Positions 39,001-51,000 of a DNA stretch of 64,000 bases are shown here, one piece after another. Positions within the stretch are counted from its first letter, which is position 1; every line of letters begins with the position of its first letter. The DNA comes from Aptenodytes patagonicus (lineage: Eukaryota > Chordata > Aves > Sphenisciformes > Spheniscidae): contig NC_134950.1 of NCBI RefSeq assembly GCF_965638725.1, positions 138,871,636-138,935,635 of the forward strand, written 5' to 3'. The translations under genes and the position numbers were made by a program. The notes beneath the pieces were generated by a model, which saw nothing but the letters and a program-made list of their open reading frames with translations, ran no database searches and was not told where the DNA came from.

Positions 39001-42000
39001 ATGTAAGATCACAGACACAATACCAAAAGGGTGGATAAGTGGGAGAGAGGAGGATAGCACAATTACCAGTAATCGTGACTAAAAGTGAGCAAGATGGGTT
39101 TCAGAAACTGCAAATCTTTGTAATGGCGAAAACAGCAAGAGCCTATTCCTAATTTTCTTGTTGCTTATCATATAATGCAGGGGAGAAAAGAAATAACTTA
39201 GGAACCTAACAAATTTTCTCAAACAAGCTTTTCCCGCTAGCAGAAGCATTAGTTGTCTTTAACACTAATGTCTTGTACAAAAGGCCAATGACAAATCGGC
39301 AGTAAATGGTTTTCATTTATTCAACACTGGTCTGTTTTCAAATACATAGCACAGCATAATCAGAAAAGTGACATGGAAGTGGAAAATCTACTGCAAGTTG
39401 GTAACCATATTTTTTCAGGAAGATTTTGTGAACTTTGTTGTTGTTGCTAACTTAAATATTATGTGAGGCTTTGGTAGTTATACTGAGTATGTATGTACAA
39501 GTAAAAGTTATTAGTGGTATGAAGATCAAGAGATATAACTAATTCTTTGTTGTACGCTACTTCTTTCTTTTGTTAGCATGGCATGACCCCTCTAATGCAT
39601 GCAGCGTACAAAGGGAAAATAGACATGTGCAGGCTGCTCTTGCGACATGGGGCTGATGTTAACTGCAATGAACATGAGCATGGATATACTGCCTTGATGT
39701 TTGCTGGACTTTCAGGTAACTTCTTACTAAACTTAGCTCACTGATTTTTATGACATCGATAGGTACGATTTGCTATAAATTAATTATTTAAAGAAAATGT
39801 CAACACCTTTCTATTACTCAGGTTTACTGTTACTTACGTGAGCCATGTGAATATGTCAAGACCAGTAGAATCATCAGGACAGTGGAACAGGATAGCTACT
39901 GTTCAGGCTCGAGATCCTTTTTCATATAAAAATTGACTTTGTTGAGTATTTTGAAGCATATAGTCTATCTGTACTTCGTCGTGTTTGTCAGATCTCAAAA
40001 TTCAGTCTCCTGAGACTGTTTCCGTGTGCAGTGGGATACGTTCTGTTTAATTATACTGTGTTACACTGAAAAAGATACTGCACCAAACTGCCTTTTTTTA
40101 GGACTACAAATCAGTAGCTTTTATTAATATTTGAGGCTTGTCAAATCAATCCAGTATTTTTCAAATTTTGCCTTTCTCCTACATTATTTTTGCCATTATC
40201 TTGTGGACTTTTAAAAATGTATTTAGTAAGTTTTAAAAACATGTTTTCTCACATTAATTTTCCCTCTCACCTTACTTTTTTTTCGTGAGAGTGCTTATAG
40301 CTGTATATATCTTCCCTGTTTCAAGTGGTGGTTTGCAGCCTTCCTCTTGCTATTCTTTTTCCCCGATGAAAGGAATAATTATTTCCTTGAGTGAGAAGAC
40401 GACATTACATAAAAAGCATTGTTCCTTCTGGGAAAAAGACTAGATTTGGGAATATTAGGTTATTTTAAGTATCTTCTACTAGGCCACTTACGTCTTCCCA
40501 AAAAGGAGATTCTAGGGAAGTAAGATTTCTTAGCAGGTAGAGTTTAAACTCTGCCTTCTTTCATCGTAAGTATGAAAAAAGAAAGGCATATGTGTGTATA
40601 TGAACCTTAACTGGATCATTGGATTGCTTTTCTGCTAAAACTTTGGTAAAAAGATTTGGGAAATTTCAGCATTCTGTGGCACTGAGTAATGTCAGAGCTG
40701 CAGCAGATAGATGGGAACAAACTCTTAGAGGTTGTTAAATTACTGCAGCTTCATGGAAAATGCTGGATTTTTACCGTTTTCTCACAGCTGACCTTTTAAG
40801 CTGTCATCCTGGGCTTGAATGCTTCTGAATGTTGACTTTAAGGTCAGTTACCTGTGAGTGCAAAAGGTACATGAGCACTACTGACACGATGCCTTTGTTT
40901 TTAAATCAGAAACATTCATTTCCATCCACCACTCCCTTCTTTTATATTTGCTTTTCTGTACTTAGCATATGCACAAAAACTGATAAAGAAAGAATACCTT
41001 TGAAAGCAGAACCAGCATGAGTGGTGACAAGTGTCCTTATTAGTCTCTGAAGGGCACCAATTAAGTCATCTAATCTTCCCATCAAATTTTAGCTTCATTT
41101 TACTTGGGTTTTAGCCCAGTCTGAACACCCAGTTCCCACTGCGCGAAAGGAACAATCTGTTCCCTTCTCTATGCTCCTGCTACATAATAGTACTGGATTT
41201 GTTTTTCTTCTTAGAATAGCAAATGTTGTAGTTGAACTGTCAAACTAGATCAGTAGAATTTGCTTCTATACTGCTATCTAGAGGGACCAAGCTCTAGTGT
41301 AGTTATATGCATATGACTCCCATAAGCTCCACACTGTGCATTACAGACAGCAGAGCTGTACCCTGCCTGAATTTAGTTTTTACTTTGATTTGACCCTCTG
41401 GAACCATAAATAAGGAGGCAGCACTGTGCCTTTCTTTTAATCCATTCTTAAAATAATGACATTAAGAACATTCATTTCCCTCAGTGTTATTCCTGGTCCA
41501 TAAGAAATTCACTCCTTGTTTTTCTACAACATAAAGAATTACAAGTTCTGGTTTGTTCTCTCTCATTCCCCATATCTTCCCCCCAACTTCAGGAAACAAA
41601 GAAATCACCTGGATGATGTTAGATGCTGGAGCAGAGACTGATGTTGTCAACTCTGTGGGAAGGACAGCAGCTCAGATGGCTGCTTTTGTGGGTAAGGTGA
41701 AAGTCTATTATCATTTCTTAAACTCCTAAAGAAGTAAAATGTTAGATTCTGCTGCTTTTTATTGGAAAAACATTATTTAATACCTGTTCTGAACGGACAC
41801 AGTTGTTCAGCTTTTTTTCCACATCTCATCCTATAACAGAGTCAATTTGTGTTCTATTCCCGTGCTTTGTTTCATAAAAGCACAAATGATCTTATCTGTA
41901 AGAATAGATGCTGCTGTTCTCCAGGTGTGCAAGGTTTTGCAATATCATCTCTTTGCAAATAGTAAGAGTGTCGTGGTTTAACCTCAGCCGGCAACTAAGC

Positions 42001-45000
42001 ACCACGCAGCCGCTCGCTCACTCCCCCCCGGTGGGATGGGGGAGAGAATCGGAAGGGCAAAAGTGAGAAAACTCATGGGTTGAGATAAAGACAGCTTAAT
42101 AGGTAAAGCAAAAGCTGTGCACGCAAGCAAAGCAAAACAAGGAATTCATTCACTACTTCCCATCGGCAGGCAGGTGTTCAGCCATCTCCAGGACAGCAGG
42201 GCTCCATCACGCGTAACTGTTACTTGGGAAGACAAACGCCATCGCTCCGAACGTCCCCCCCTTCCTTCTTCTTCCCCCAGCTTTATATACTGAGCATGAC
42301 GTCATATGGTATGGAATATCGCTTTGGTCATTTGGGGTCAGCTGTCCTGGCTGTGCCCCCTCCCAGCTTCTTGTGCACCTCCAGCCTTCTCAGTCAGTAG
42401 AGCATGGGAAGCTGAAAAGTCCTTGACTAGTGTAAGCACTACCTAGCAACAACTAAAACATCAGTGTGTTATCAACATTGTTCTCACCCTAAATCCAAAA
42501 CACAGCACTGTACCAGCTACTAGGAAGGAAATTAACTCTATCCCTGCCGAAACCAGGACAAAGAGGAAGCTGGTAACATCTGAGGTGTCTGAAGTGCCGG
42601 TACGTGCTTCTGCAGTACAGAGTGCATAATTGGAGCTTCCTTTGTGGGAGGGAACGGACGTAGCGCTAGGAGTCAGGAACTCTCATCTGAGCTTTGCCTT
42701 GAGCATGCTGTGTGCTGGCGGTGAGTCACCTCCTGCCCTTCTCCCTCTGCATGTGGAAGAGGGAGAAGTCTTGGAACCTGTTCTGACGTAGTCAGTACTT
42801 ATTGACCTGAACTTAACTAGAACAAGATAAAAGATTTGTCATTCCAGTGTGCTGTGTGATCCTGGGCAAAACATGGAACCAGGCTTTTTTCTGTCATGTT
42901 TCTTTTTCTTGTCTTTTTTTTCTAAACCCTTTCTACTTCTTTACCCATCTTGACAGTGCTGGGAGATTCCTGCATTAATATCCCCAAATATACCACTTTT
43001 TCTCTATTTCTAGCAAGGATGGGTGATAAAATATTACCAGGAAAAGTGGAGTCATTTTAATGACTCAGCTATTGCTGTCCAGATGACCTTCCCAACAACC
43101 AAAGTGAGGACCTGTATTTTCACTTCAACACAACCGTCTCGTATTGTTTAAGTGTCCGAGAACGCTCTTGCAAGTCCGTTAGGTGTTCTGGATTCAAGAG
43201 CCTACCTTGCCATTTAGATTTACTTCCTTGAATAGTGAGTTAGTGCAGTTTCAATTCAATCATACCTCATTCTGGTCTTTTAAAGAGGAAAAGATTGACA
43301 TTGCTCACTTGAGGTTCAAGCAAAGCCTTAACTATTCAGTTAATATGTCAGAGAAGTCCACTCCTATTAATTATACTTTTGATTTGGAGAGTCTTTTCCA
43401 ATGTGATGCTGAATTGAGTTATTAGCGAGTGGGGAATGTTATCTCCAACATAATTTTGGAGAATTCTTGTTTAAAATCTCATCACGTCACCAAGGTAGAA
43501 TAAATATTTTCAGGCATACTGAGATATGCTACTCTGTAAAAGTCTGACCGTTGGAATCCATTCCTGTTCTTTTTTATTCTCTGTCCAATCACCATTAATT
43601 CATCTGTCTGTGTGTGGGAAGTAGGGATACTTCTTCCTCTGTCATTTGTCTTACACTGTGCTCTATTAGCTTAGAAGAGTCTCTTTCAAAACAGTGGAGG
43701 GTTTTAAATGCTGGAATTTGGTTGGCTGTGTCTTCTACTGATTAATAGGATTAGTGCCAAGATAAATCAGTCAATTTAAAGAATGTGATCCTGAACTAGA
43801 GAAGCTAAATTTTACTTTCCCTTTAGCCAAGTAATCCATCATTTTGTCAGATGTAGAAAACAAGAAGGGGGTGTAACTTCTCTCATCTTGTTGCTTTCAT
43901 CACAGTCCTTTTTTTGGTAAATTTTAAGCATGTTCTGTTCTTGTAATTTCTCCTGCTTTAGGTTAATAAAGTACTATCTGTTTCAGGTCTGAAAACTTAC
44001 AAGTCCCAGTGCAAATGTCATTAATTTTTGAAAGTACAAAGTGGAGAGAACTTTTCTTGACAAATTTTAACACCAGTGTGACACTACTAGTATAGTATAA
44101 CTTTGGGGAGAAATACCTGTTCTCTTAGTTTTGGCTTACCAGGGAAGGAGGATGCGGGAAGGGGATGGAGTTCTCAACATGAAGTTTCAAGAACTCATTC
44201 CCTGCTGGGAGTCAGTAAGTTACACTTACTGAACATAAAAGTTACACTTACTGAATGTAAAAGTATGGCAAGAGTTGCCTGTTACCGGTGCAAAGCTCCT
44301 GTGTGGGTAATTCTCACCTGTATTGCTTATATTAGATTTGGTTTTAGATCTCTTTTTTTGTTATTATTTCATTTCATTGGTGATTTTTTTTTCTTGTGTG
44401 TCTCTAGGTCAACATGACTGTGTGACCGTCATCAACAACTTCTTTCCACGTGAAAGGCTGGACTACTATACTAAACCACAAGGCTTAGATAAAGAACCAA
44501 AGCTGCCAGTAAAATTAGCTGGGCCTCTACATAAAATTATTACTACTACTAACATGCATCCTGTTAAGGTGGAGTAATATGTAAATTGTATGCGTTTGTT
44601 GGCATGGGAACTGTTTCTTTATGTCAGAAAGCATTCAACTCTTCAGAGTCCGATTGCGATCAAAAGCATTATCCATTAATTTAGACACTTCTGAAAATGA
44701 GAAAGAATGGGGCTCAACGTTTAGACATGACTAAAAAATGAAGCTATTTCAGTGTTTATATACACCAGAATCTTGAGCTAAACCTTTAAGTGCAGAGATT
44801 CTTATTTTTTGCATCAATAACCATAAATAGCTTTCTTTTTTTCCTAGCCCCACTTGAAGTGGAAACATAAAACAATTTCCTATCTTAACAAAATCTCATT
44901 GTTCTCTCAATACTTGTCTCAGCATGCATCTTCCTACCTTCATCACTGGTTCACCATAGCAACATCTACTGCTGCTGCTGTTTCTGAAAGTATGGGCAAG

Positions 45001-48000
45001 AGATGTTTATTTTTACTTCTCAGTATATTTGCTGAAAATAGTGTCTTTTCTGGTTTGCTCTTCCAGTGTAGTTCAGAGAAATTAATACACCTAAATTCAA
45101 AGACAAGTTCCTGGGGCTTGCCGTTCAAAGTCAGGAATTTGCCAACAGTGGCCAGCCAGGTATCTGTGGTACATACAAACAGTAATGCACCAGTGGCAGC
45201 AAATTTAGTGAGTAGAATATACAGTTTCCTCTTAAAATGGTCAGTTCAGTGCTTTACTAGTCTACCTGAAGTACTCCAAGATGTGAGGTTGATGTGTTCT
45301 GTGAAACTGCTTAAATCATACAAGTCCAGTTTATTTTAGGTGTTCAAAAGGAAAGAGATTTTAGGACAGTGTATGGTAGTTTCTGTAACTGTTTCTTTTG
45401 AACTGGTTTTGATTCTTCAGGTTCTTATTCTGGAAAAATCCTTATTATTTTTAATACCGGTCTTAATTTTGAATGTTCCTTTTATGGGAACTGTGAATTA
45501 CAGTATACTAAATAGTAATACTAAATAATGACTGAAAAAAGAAGGGGAAGACCACATAAGGCGGAAGTAGAGGAATATTAGAAACTCCATTGAAATTTAG
45601 CTACAATGAGCTATATAACCTTTAATGCTAATGTACAAATTTAAAAATACTAGTTCCTAATTGGATTACATTTTCGTCAATCTTTCTCATAGATTGTGTT
45701 GCTGGTAAAAGAGAACCCTCTATTGGCCGAAGTAGAAGCACTGCAGAGATGTTATAGGGTTCTGGATCTAATTTGTGAGAAATGTATGAAGCAGAAAGAT
45801 ATGAATGAAGTACTTGCTATGAAAATGCACTACATCAGTTGCATCTTCCAGAAATGTATTACATTCTTAAAAGAGCGAGAGGATAAACTAGATGGATTTA
45901 TCAAAAGGTACGTATTTCTACAGAAAGGTCTGAAGGCATATGTATGAACCAGCTTTACAGATATCAGAAAAAGACAACTGTAATAATAGATTGGATTGTC
46001 TTGGATAAAGGCTATGCCAAGTTTTGAATTTTGAAATAATCCCAGTTGCGGTCACTTCAGGGTGGCACTGACGCCCTTTTTTCTGTCTGAAGTGGCATTG
46101 TCCTTTTCTGGGGTACAAAGGAAACATTCCTAGAGTTTCAGCTCCCTGCTGGAACTGGTTAGAGCTTGGCAATCAGACATACACTATGAAACAGCAGAGA
46201 GCAACATGTGGTGGAGAAAAAGGGGAGTGACAGGCTTGAAAAAATAATTTCTCAATGTCCAATATGGATCATCTGGGAACATTTCTCTTGCCATTTTGCT
46301 CTCCAGCAGTCATACAGGGTGAGATTTTTTTTCAAAAACACTTAAGCAACCCAGAACTGCAAATCCCACTGGCTCTGGATGAGACTTGGACTCTTAAATC
46401 ACTTAGACCTTCAGAACCTGCTCAGAGTTACAAAACCAGCTGCCTGATCTTAAGTATCAAAGTAAATGGCCTGGTTTTTAGAAGGATCACATTCCCCATA
46501 GACCTCCATGGATTTCTACATGCTGCTGAAAATAAATTATGAAGTCAGCTTTCACATACTGAAATCAAATAGTTCATCAGTGATCCATATAAAAAAGTAG
46601 GAACCAACCAGATAAATATAGAAGCATCAGTACTATAACACGTTATTAAACATAAGTAAAGCAGAATTTGTATTTTAAAGTATTGTATGTTCTTCAGTGC
46701 TCTTTTTACAATGCTCATTTTTAAACACAACAAAGCATTTTGCTACTTCAGTCTGATGTAGATACTAGTCTACCTGTAGATGATTATTTTTCTCTGGGTG
46801 GCTGAATGAGTAAGTAGTGGTTTCAGAGCATACATTTAGTTATTTTCTATTTCATAATGATTGTGCATTTGAATAAAAATAATTTAATTTGCATTTTAAA
46901 CACTTGCATTTGAAGTTGTTGAATTATTTTAAATTATAATTCTTCTCTATAATTTGAAAAAGGACAGTCAGGAGGACAGCGTACAGCATGCTGTGTATTT
47001 GTTCTTGAACATTTACTATGTGATTTCTTATTTTACTTTGGTTTTAAAAAATTCAGTCTCTTGAAAGGGAGAGATAAAGATGGTTTCCCTGTATATCAAG
47101 AGAAGCTAATTCGAGAAAGTATCCGAAAGTTTCCTTACTGTGAAGCTACGTTGCTCCAGCAGCTCGTGAGAAGTATTGCTCCTGTTGAAATAGTAAGTTT
47201 TTCCTGTCAAGAAAATACTTTCTAAGCAACTTGCATAGTAAATTCAGTTTAAACTAAGCCAGCCATCTTTCTGTTTCTCAGCTTCTGCAATGTATTATAT
47301 TAAGCAAAGGTTTTTGAATGTCCCTGAACTCTCGGCAGACTGGAATTTTATTTTACATATTGCAGGAAAATGCTCTAAAATACATCAACTAGTAGGTTTT
47401 TTTCCTGTGCCCATAATGAATGCTTAAATACCTCAGCTTTTAAAGAAGACTGGAACAGTTTGTTTCTGTGTCAGCGCTTTCTTTTCCTACTCTGGGATGT
47501 CTATTCAGTTTTTCTTTGCCAATTTGCTTTTACAAATTGTAGATTCAGACACAGATGAAACCCATTTTGTGCTCTTTTTTCACAATGTCTAAATTCAATT
47601 TAAGATCAAATAATTTCCTAGATTTAATGCATTTCTAGTGTACACAAAAAGTTGGTAATATATGGTGGTAGAAAAAGGGAAAACATTCTGTGAAGCTCCT
47701 TTTATCACAGGGAGAGGCAAGATGATGCAATATAGAGTAAAATGTGTATCTAAAGTAGGAAATCAAAATTAGAAGAAAAAATCTAACTTCAGTTGTCCTC
47801 ATACATCTTTGCTAACACACTCTTTATTATAGTACTATTAATTAGTTCATAATAAATCGTACACAAGAGTTGTTACTCTTTTTTAAGAACGTTCTCTCTG
47901 GTCTCTGAGAGCTAGATGTTATGTGCACTAACACTGGGGAAGTGGAACAATTCTGTGACACGTTTGGATTATGCTGAGTGAATTAAAAATAGCCTCCATC

Positions 48001-51000
48001 TTAAGTGGCTCCAGTCTACTAAAGTGTCCTGAGGCTTAATGCAATCCCTACTGTTTGTCTAAGCCAGAAAAATAAACACAGTGTGAAAACATAAGCCATC
48101 ATGATGCATTAAGACTTGCTTTAGAGTAAACATTTTCCTTCCTGTCCCTTTTTTCTTAGAAGAGCTTGCAGTCTTTTCTGCCTTCTCCCTTTAAAGAAAT
48201 ACAGTTTGTTGCATTGGATTTCTGTCCATTATGCAGAACTGGGAAGGAGGAGATGCTATAAATTTTTAATTGTCTGGGAGGCCGTGACCTTTGGCATGCA
48301 CAATTACTTGGATTCAGTCTGGGCATCTCAGCATTGCCGTAGTAGTTATGATTGTGCATATTCCATGGTAGACTAACAGTTTAAGGATTTACTCAGAGCT
48401 GGAGCAACTTGGCATGTTTTTCCTCTAGTGTTTATATCATTGCCCAAAAGAATAGTTGTAATTTATGGTTACCAGTAAAATATACTAAATCTTACTGCTT
48501 GTATTGCATGGGAAAGATACTGCAAATAATATCTAAATAATAATATGCAAATAATTGTTTTGAAGATTCCAAGTTCTGACCATTTGGTCTGTAGTATCTG
48601 AGTACACTGAGCACAACAGTATTTCAGTGACAAGCAAAATATCTTTCTGTGTGCCAGCACAGAGACTAAGCTGCAAAAACCTGCTGCATGTGATCTACAA
48701 GTGGATGACAGTGTGTAAAGAACACTGAGTTCATGAATAGTATTATTAATAATTTACAGAGTAAAAAATGATAATTTTTATCCTCTCTTCTACAGAAGCT
48801 AAAGACTAAGTTATATATAACAATTTATCTAACTGTACAAATGTTAGGTTGTGCATGTTAGTTAGTTGAAGTTCTATGATTTAGTTTTATGTTCTTGCTG
48901 CTATGGCATCTTCAGTGAGACTGCAGCTGGCCGCCTGGAAGCTTGCATTGCTTGTTTTATTTCTCTCTTGCGTGTCCCTCTTTATGATAGTGTTGTTTTT
49001 TAATCTCATTACCACCTCCTGTCTTACCTTTCAGGGTTCCGATCCTACAGCTTTTTCTGTACTTACACAAGCTATTACTGGCCAAGTGGGTTTTGTGGAT
49101 GCTGAATTCTGTACAACTTGTGGGGGAAAGGGAGCAGGCAAAAGATGTTCAGTATGTAAAATGGTAAGAATCCATAAATAGTTATAATGAATCACAAAAA
49201 ATAGTGCCACTGAGGTGCTGAGGATTTTGAATGCTTGACCATTTACTGTGTAGACTTACGAGGAATGGCGTGTATGCCTACACTGAAAACGTGCAAGCCA
49301 TCTACTTCTGGGAGAAATGCCTGAAATTCACAAGTAGGAGTACTTGGATTTCCAAGTGTGTATGTTTAAGAATTAAGAAAGAGTAAAATTTCTGTATGTT
49401 TAGAGTTAACAAAACAAACTATTCTTTGTAGAGTTTTATATAGGTTAGAATCACTCCATATGACCTTACAAATTGCTTAAAAATACCATTAAGTAATATA
49501 CATAGAGAGATTTAACTTGGTACACTAAGAAATACAAGAATATCGTGTATCTTTTTAGTATGTAAAGATGAATTGATAGCTCTGGTAATTTTCAGGTGAT
49601 GTACTGCGACCAGAACTGCCAGAAAATACACTGGTTTACCCACAAAAAAGTCTGCAAGACCCTGAAGGAAATTCATGAGAAACAAGAACTAGAGGCTGCC
49701 AAAGAAAAAAGGAAACAAGAAAAAAAGCAAAAGAAAGGTTAGGATCTATAGTTTGCTTGCTGAAACTAATGCTGCATTAACTGCACCACAAGGAACAATA
49801 GTAACAGGTCTTAAAATCTGTAACAGCTGAGGTTGAAAGAAAAATCTTTTTTGTAACATAACAGCATACCTGCGTTTGTTGGAATTCTAGTCTTTCAATT
49901 TACAAATGCCATGTACTTTCTAAAATCTGGTTTTTAATGCTAGAGTTACACAGGTTTCTACAACTAAAGCATTCTGAATTACACTGCACTGTTTCAAAAT
50001 CCAAATCTTTAATCAAAATCACGCAGAAATGTCATGCTACTCTACCTTTCGTTGGAGGTGTTAGGACAAGTTGGATAAAAGAAAGCAGCCCACTCCCTCC
50101 GGATGCAAAGGTTAATGTAGATGTTAATTCTCCTGTAATACTTTCTTCTTCATAACCACAGTATCAAGTTGTGTTGTGTACTTTGAATGTGAAGAAAGCA
50201 TTACTCTTTAAACTGTTAATGGTGGTTTTTCCCTTCAATAAGCAAATAATTAATACAGTGTTTTTTCTGTCACTATGTATCACACACCCCCACCCTTAAC
50301 TTACTCTGATACAATGTTTCTCTAAGTGAAATAATAGGAAAATCACTTTTTCTCTTTTACAACGTTAGATTCCCCTTCCCCTGTTTTAAGGATTGTAGAA
50401 ATGCACTGGACAAATCACACTTTTCTTATAATGGTAGTATTCTTCACTTCAGCTGGACTGTAAAAACTATAGCAGGATATAAATTAGTAATAAATTAGTA
50501 ATTATTGAAGTTTCCAACAGCTTCCTGTGATGATCCCGTTACAAGAGTTGCTGTTGCATGGGATCAAGATGACTATGGAAGTTGGAGGCAAGGGTACTAG
50601 AAATCCCTGAATATATTGCATACCAATACAGCAAAACATAATGAGCTGTGAGCAGTGTGATGCCTCACACTGGTGACAAATACACACGCTTGCAGGTTCA
50701 TATTAACTGAACAAGTCCGTGGCCAGGTGCTGTCCTCTTCGGAGGCAGACAGGATCTTGGTGGATGGCTCTTCTCCCTCCCTTCCTAAAAAGGGAAGCTA
50801 ACATGTTTTGACATATTACTGCTGTACTATCTACATGTTAATCTTCACTAACTTCTTCAGCTACATGGCCAACACCTATAGACCTTATCAGATTATGCAT
50901 TGTTAGCAAGACAGTGAATTCATCCTAGCTTCAAGTCACCTTGTGAATGGTGTTGTATCAAAGCTCTTCTTACCAACAGCAGTTTTACTTCAAAAAGCTA

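Larger units (their letters stand above)
31291..39576 (+). other. ANKMY2: ANKMY2 intron 2
   Basis: The longest ANKMY2 intron (8286 bp). It contains an antisense CR1 at 32.04 kb, a possible older CR1-like remnant near 33.85 kb and a 10-bp tandem repeat at 38.0 kb. The rest is AT-rich, with no recognised exon or RNA gene. Confidence 0.9.
41692..44407 (+). other. ANKMY2: ANKMY2 intron 4
   Basis: 2716 bp holding the antisense solo LTR at 41969-42560 and, near its 3' end, a 22-bp tandem duplication. An open frame of 80 codons at 43183-43425 has no splice or family support. The acceptor lies in TTGTGTGTCTCTAG. Confidence 0.9.

Noticed and set aside
48903..49181. Open frame starting with a hydrophobic signal-like stretch and ending in the MYND region
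   Set aside because: It is intron 7 read through into ANKMY2 exon 8. The exon acceptor TTTCAG at 49034 and phase continuity from exon 7 explain the coding part.
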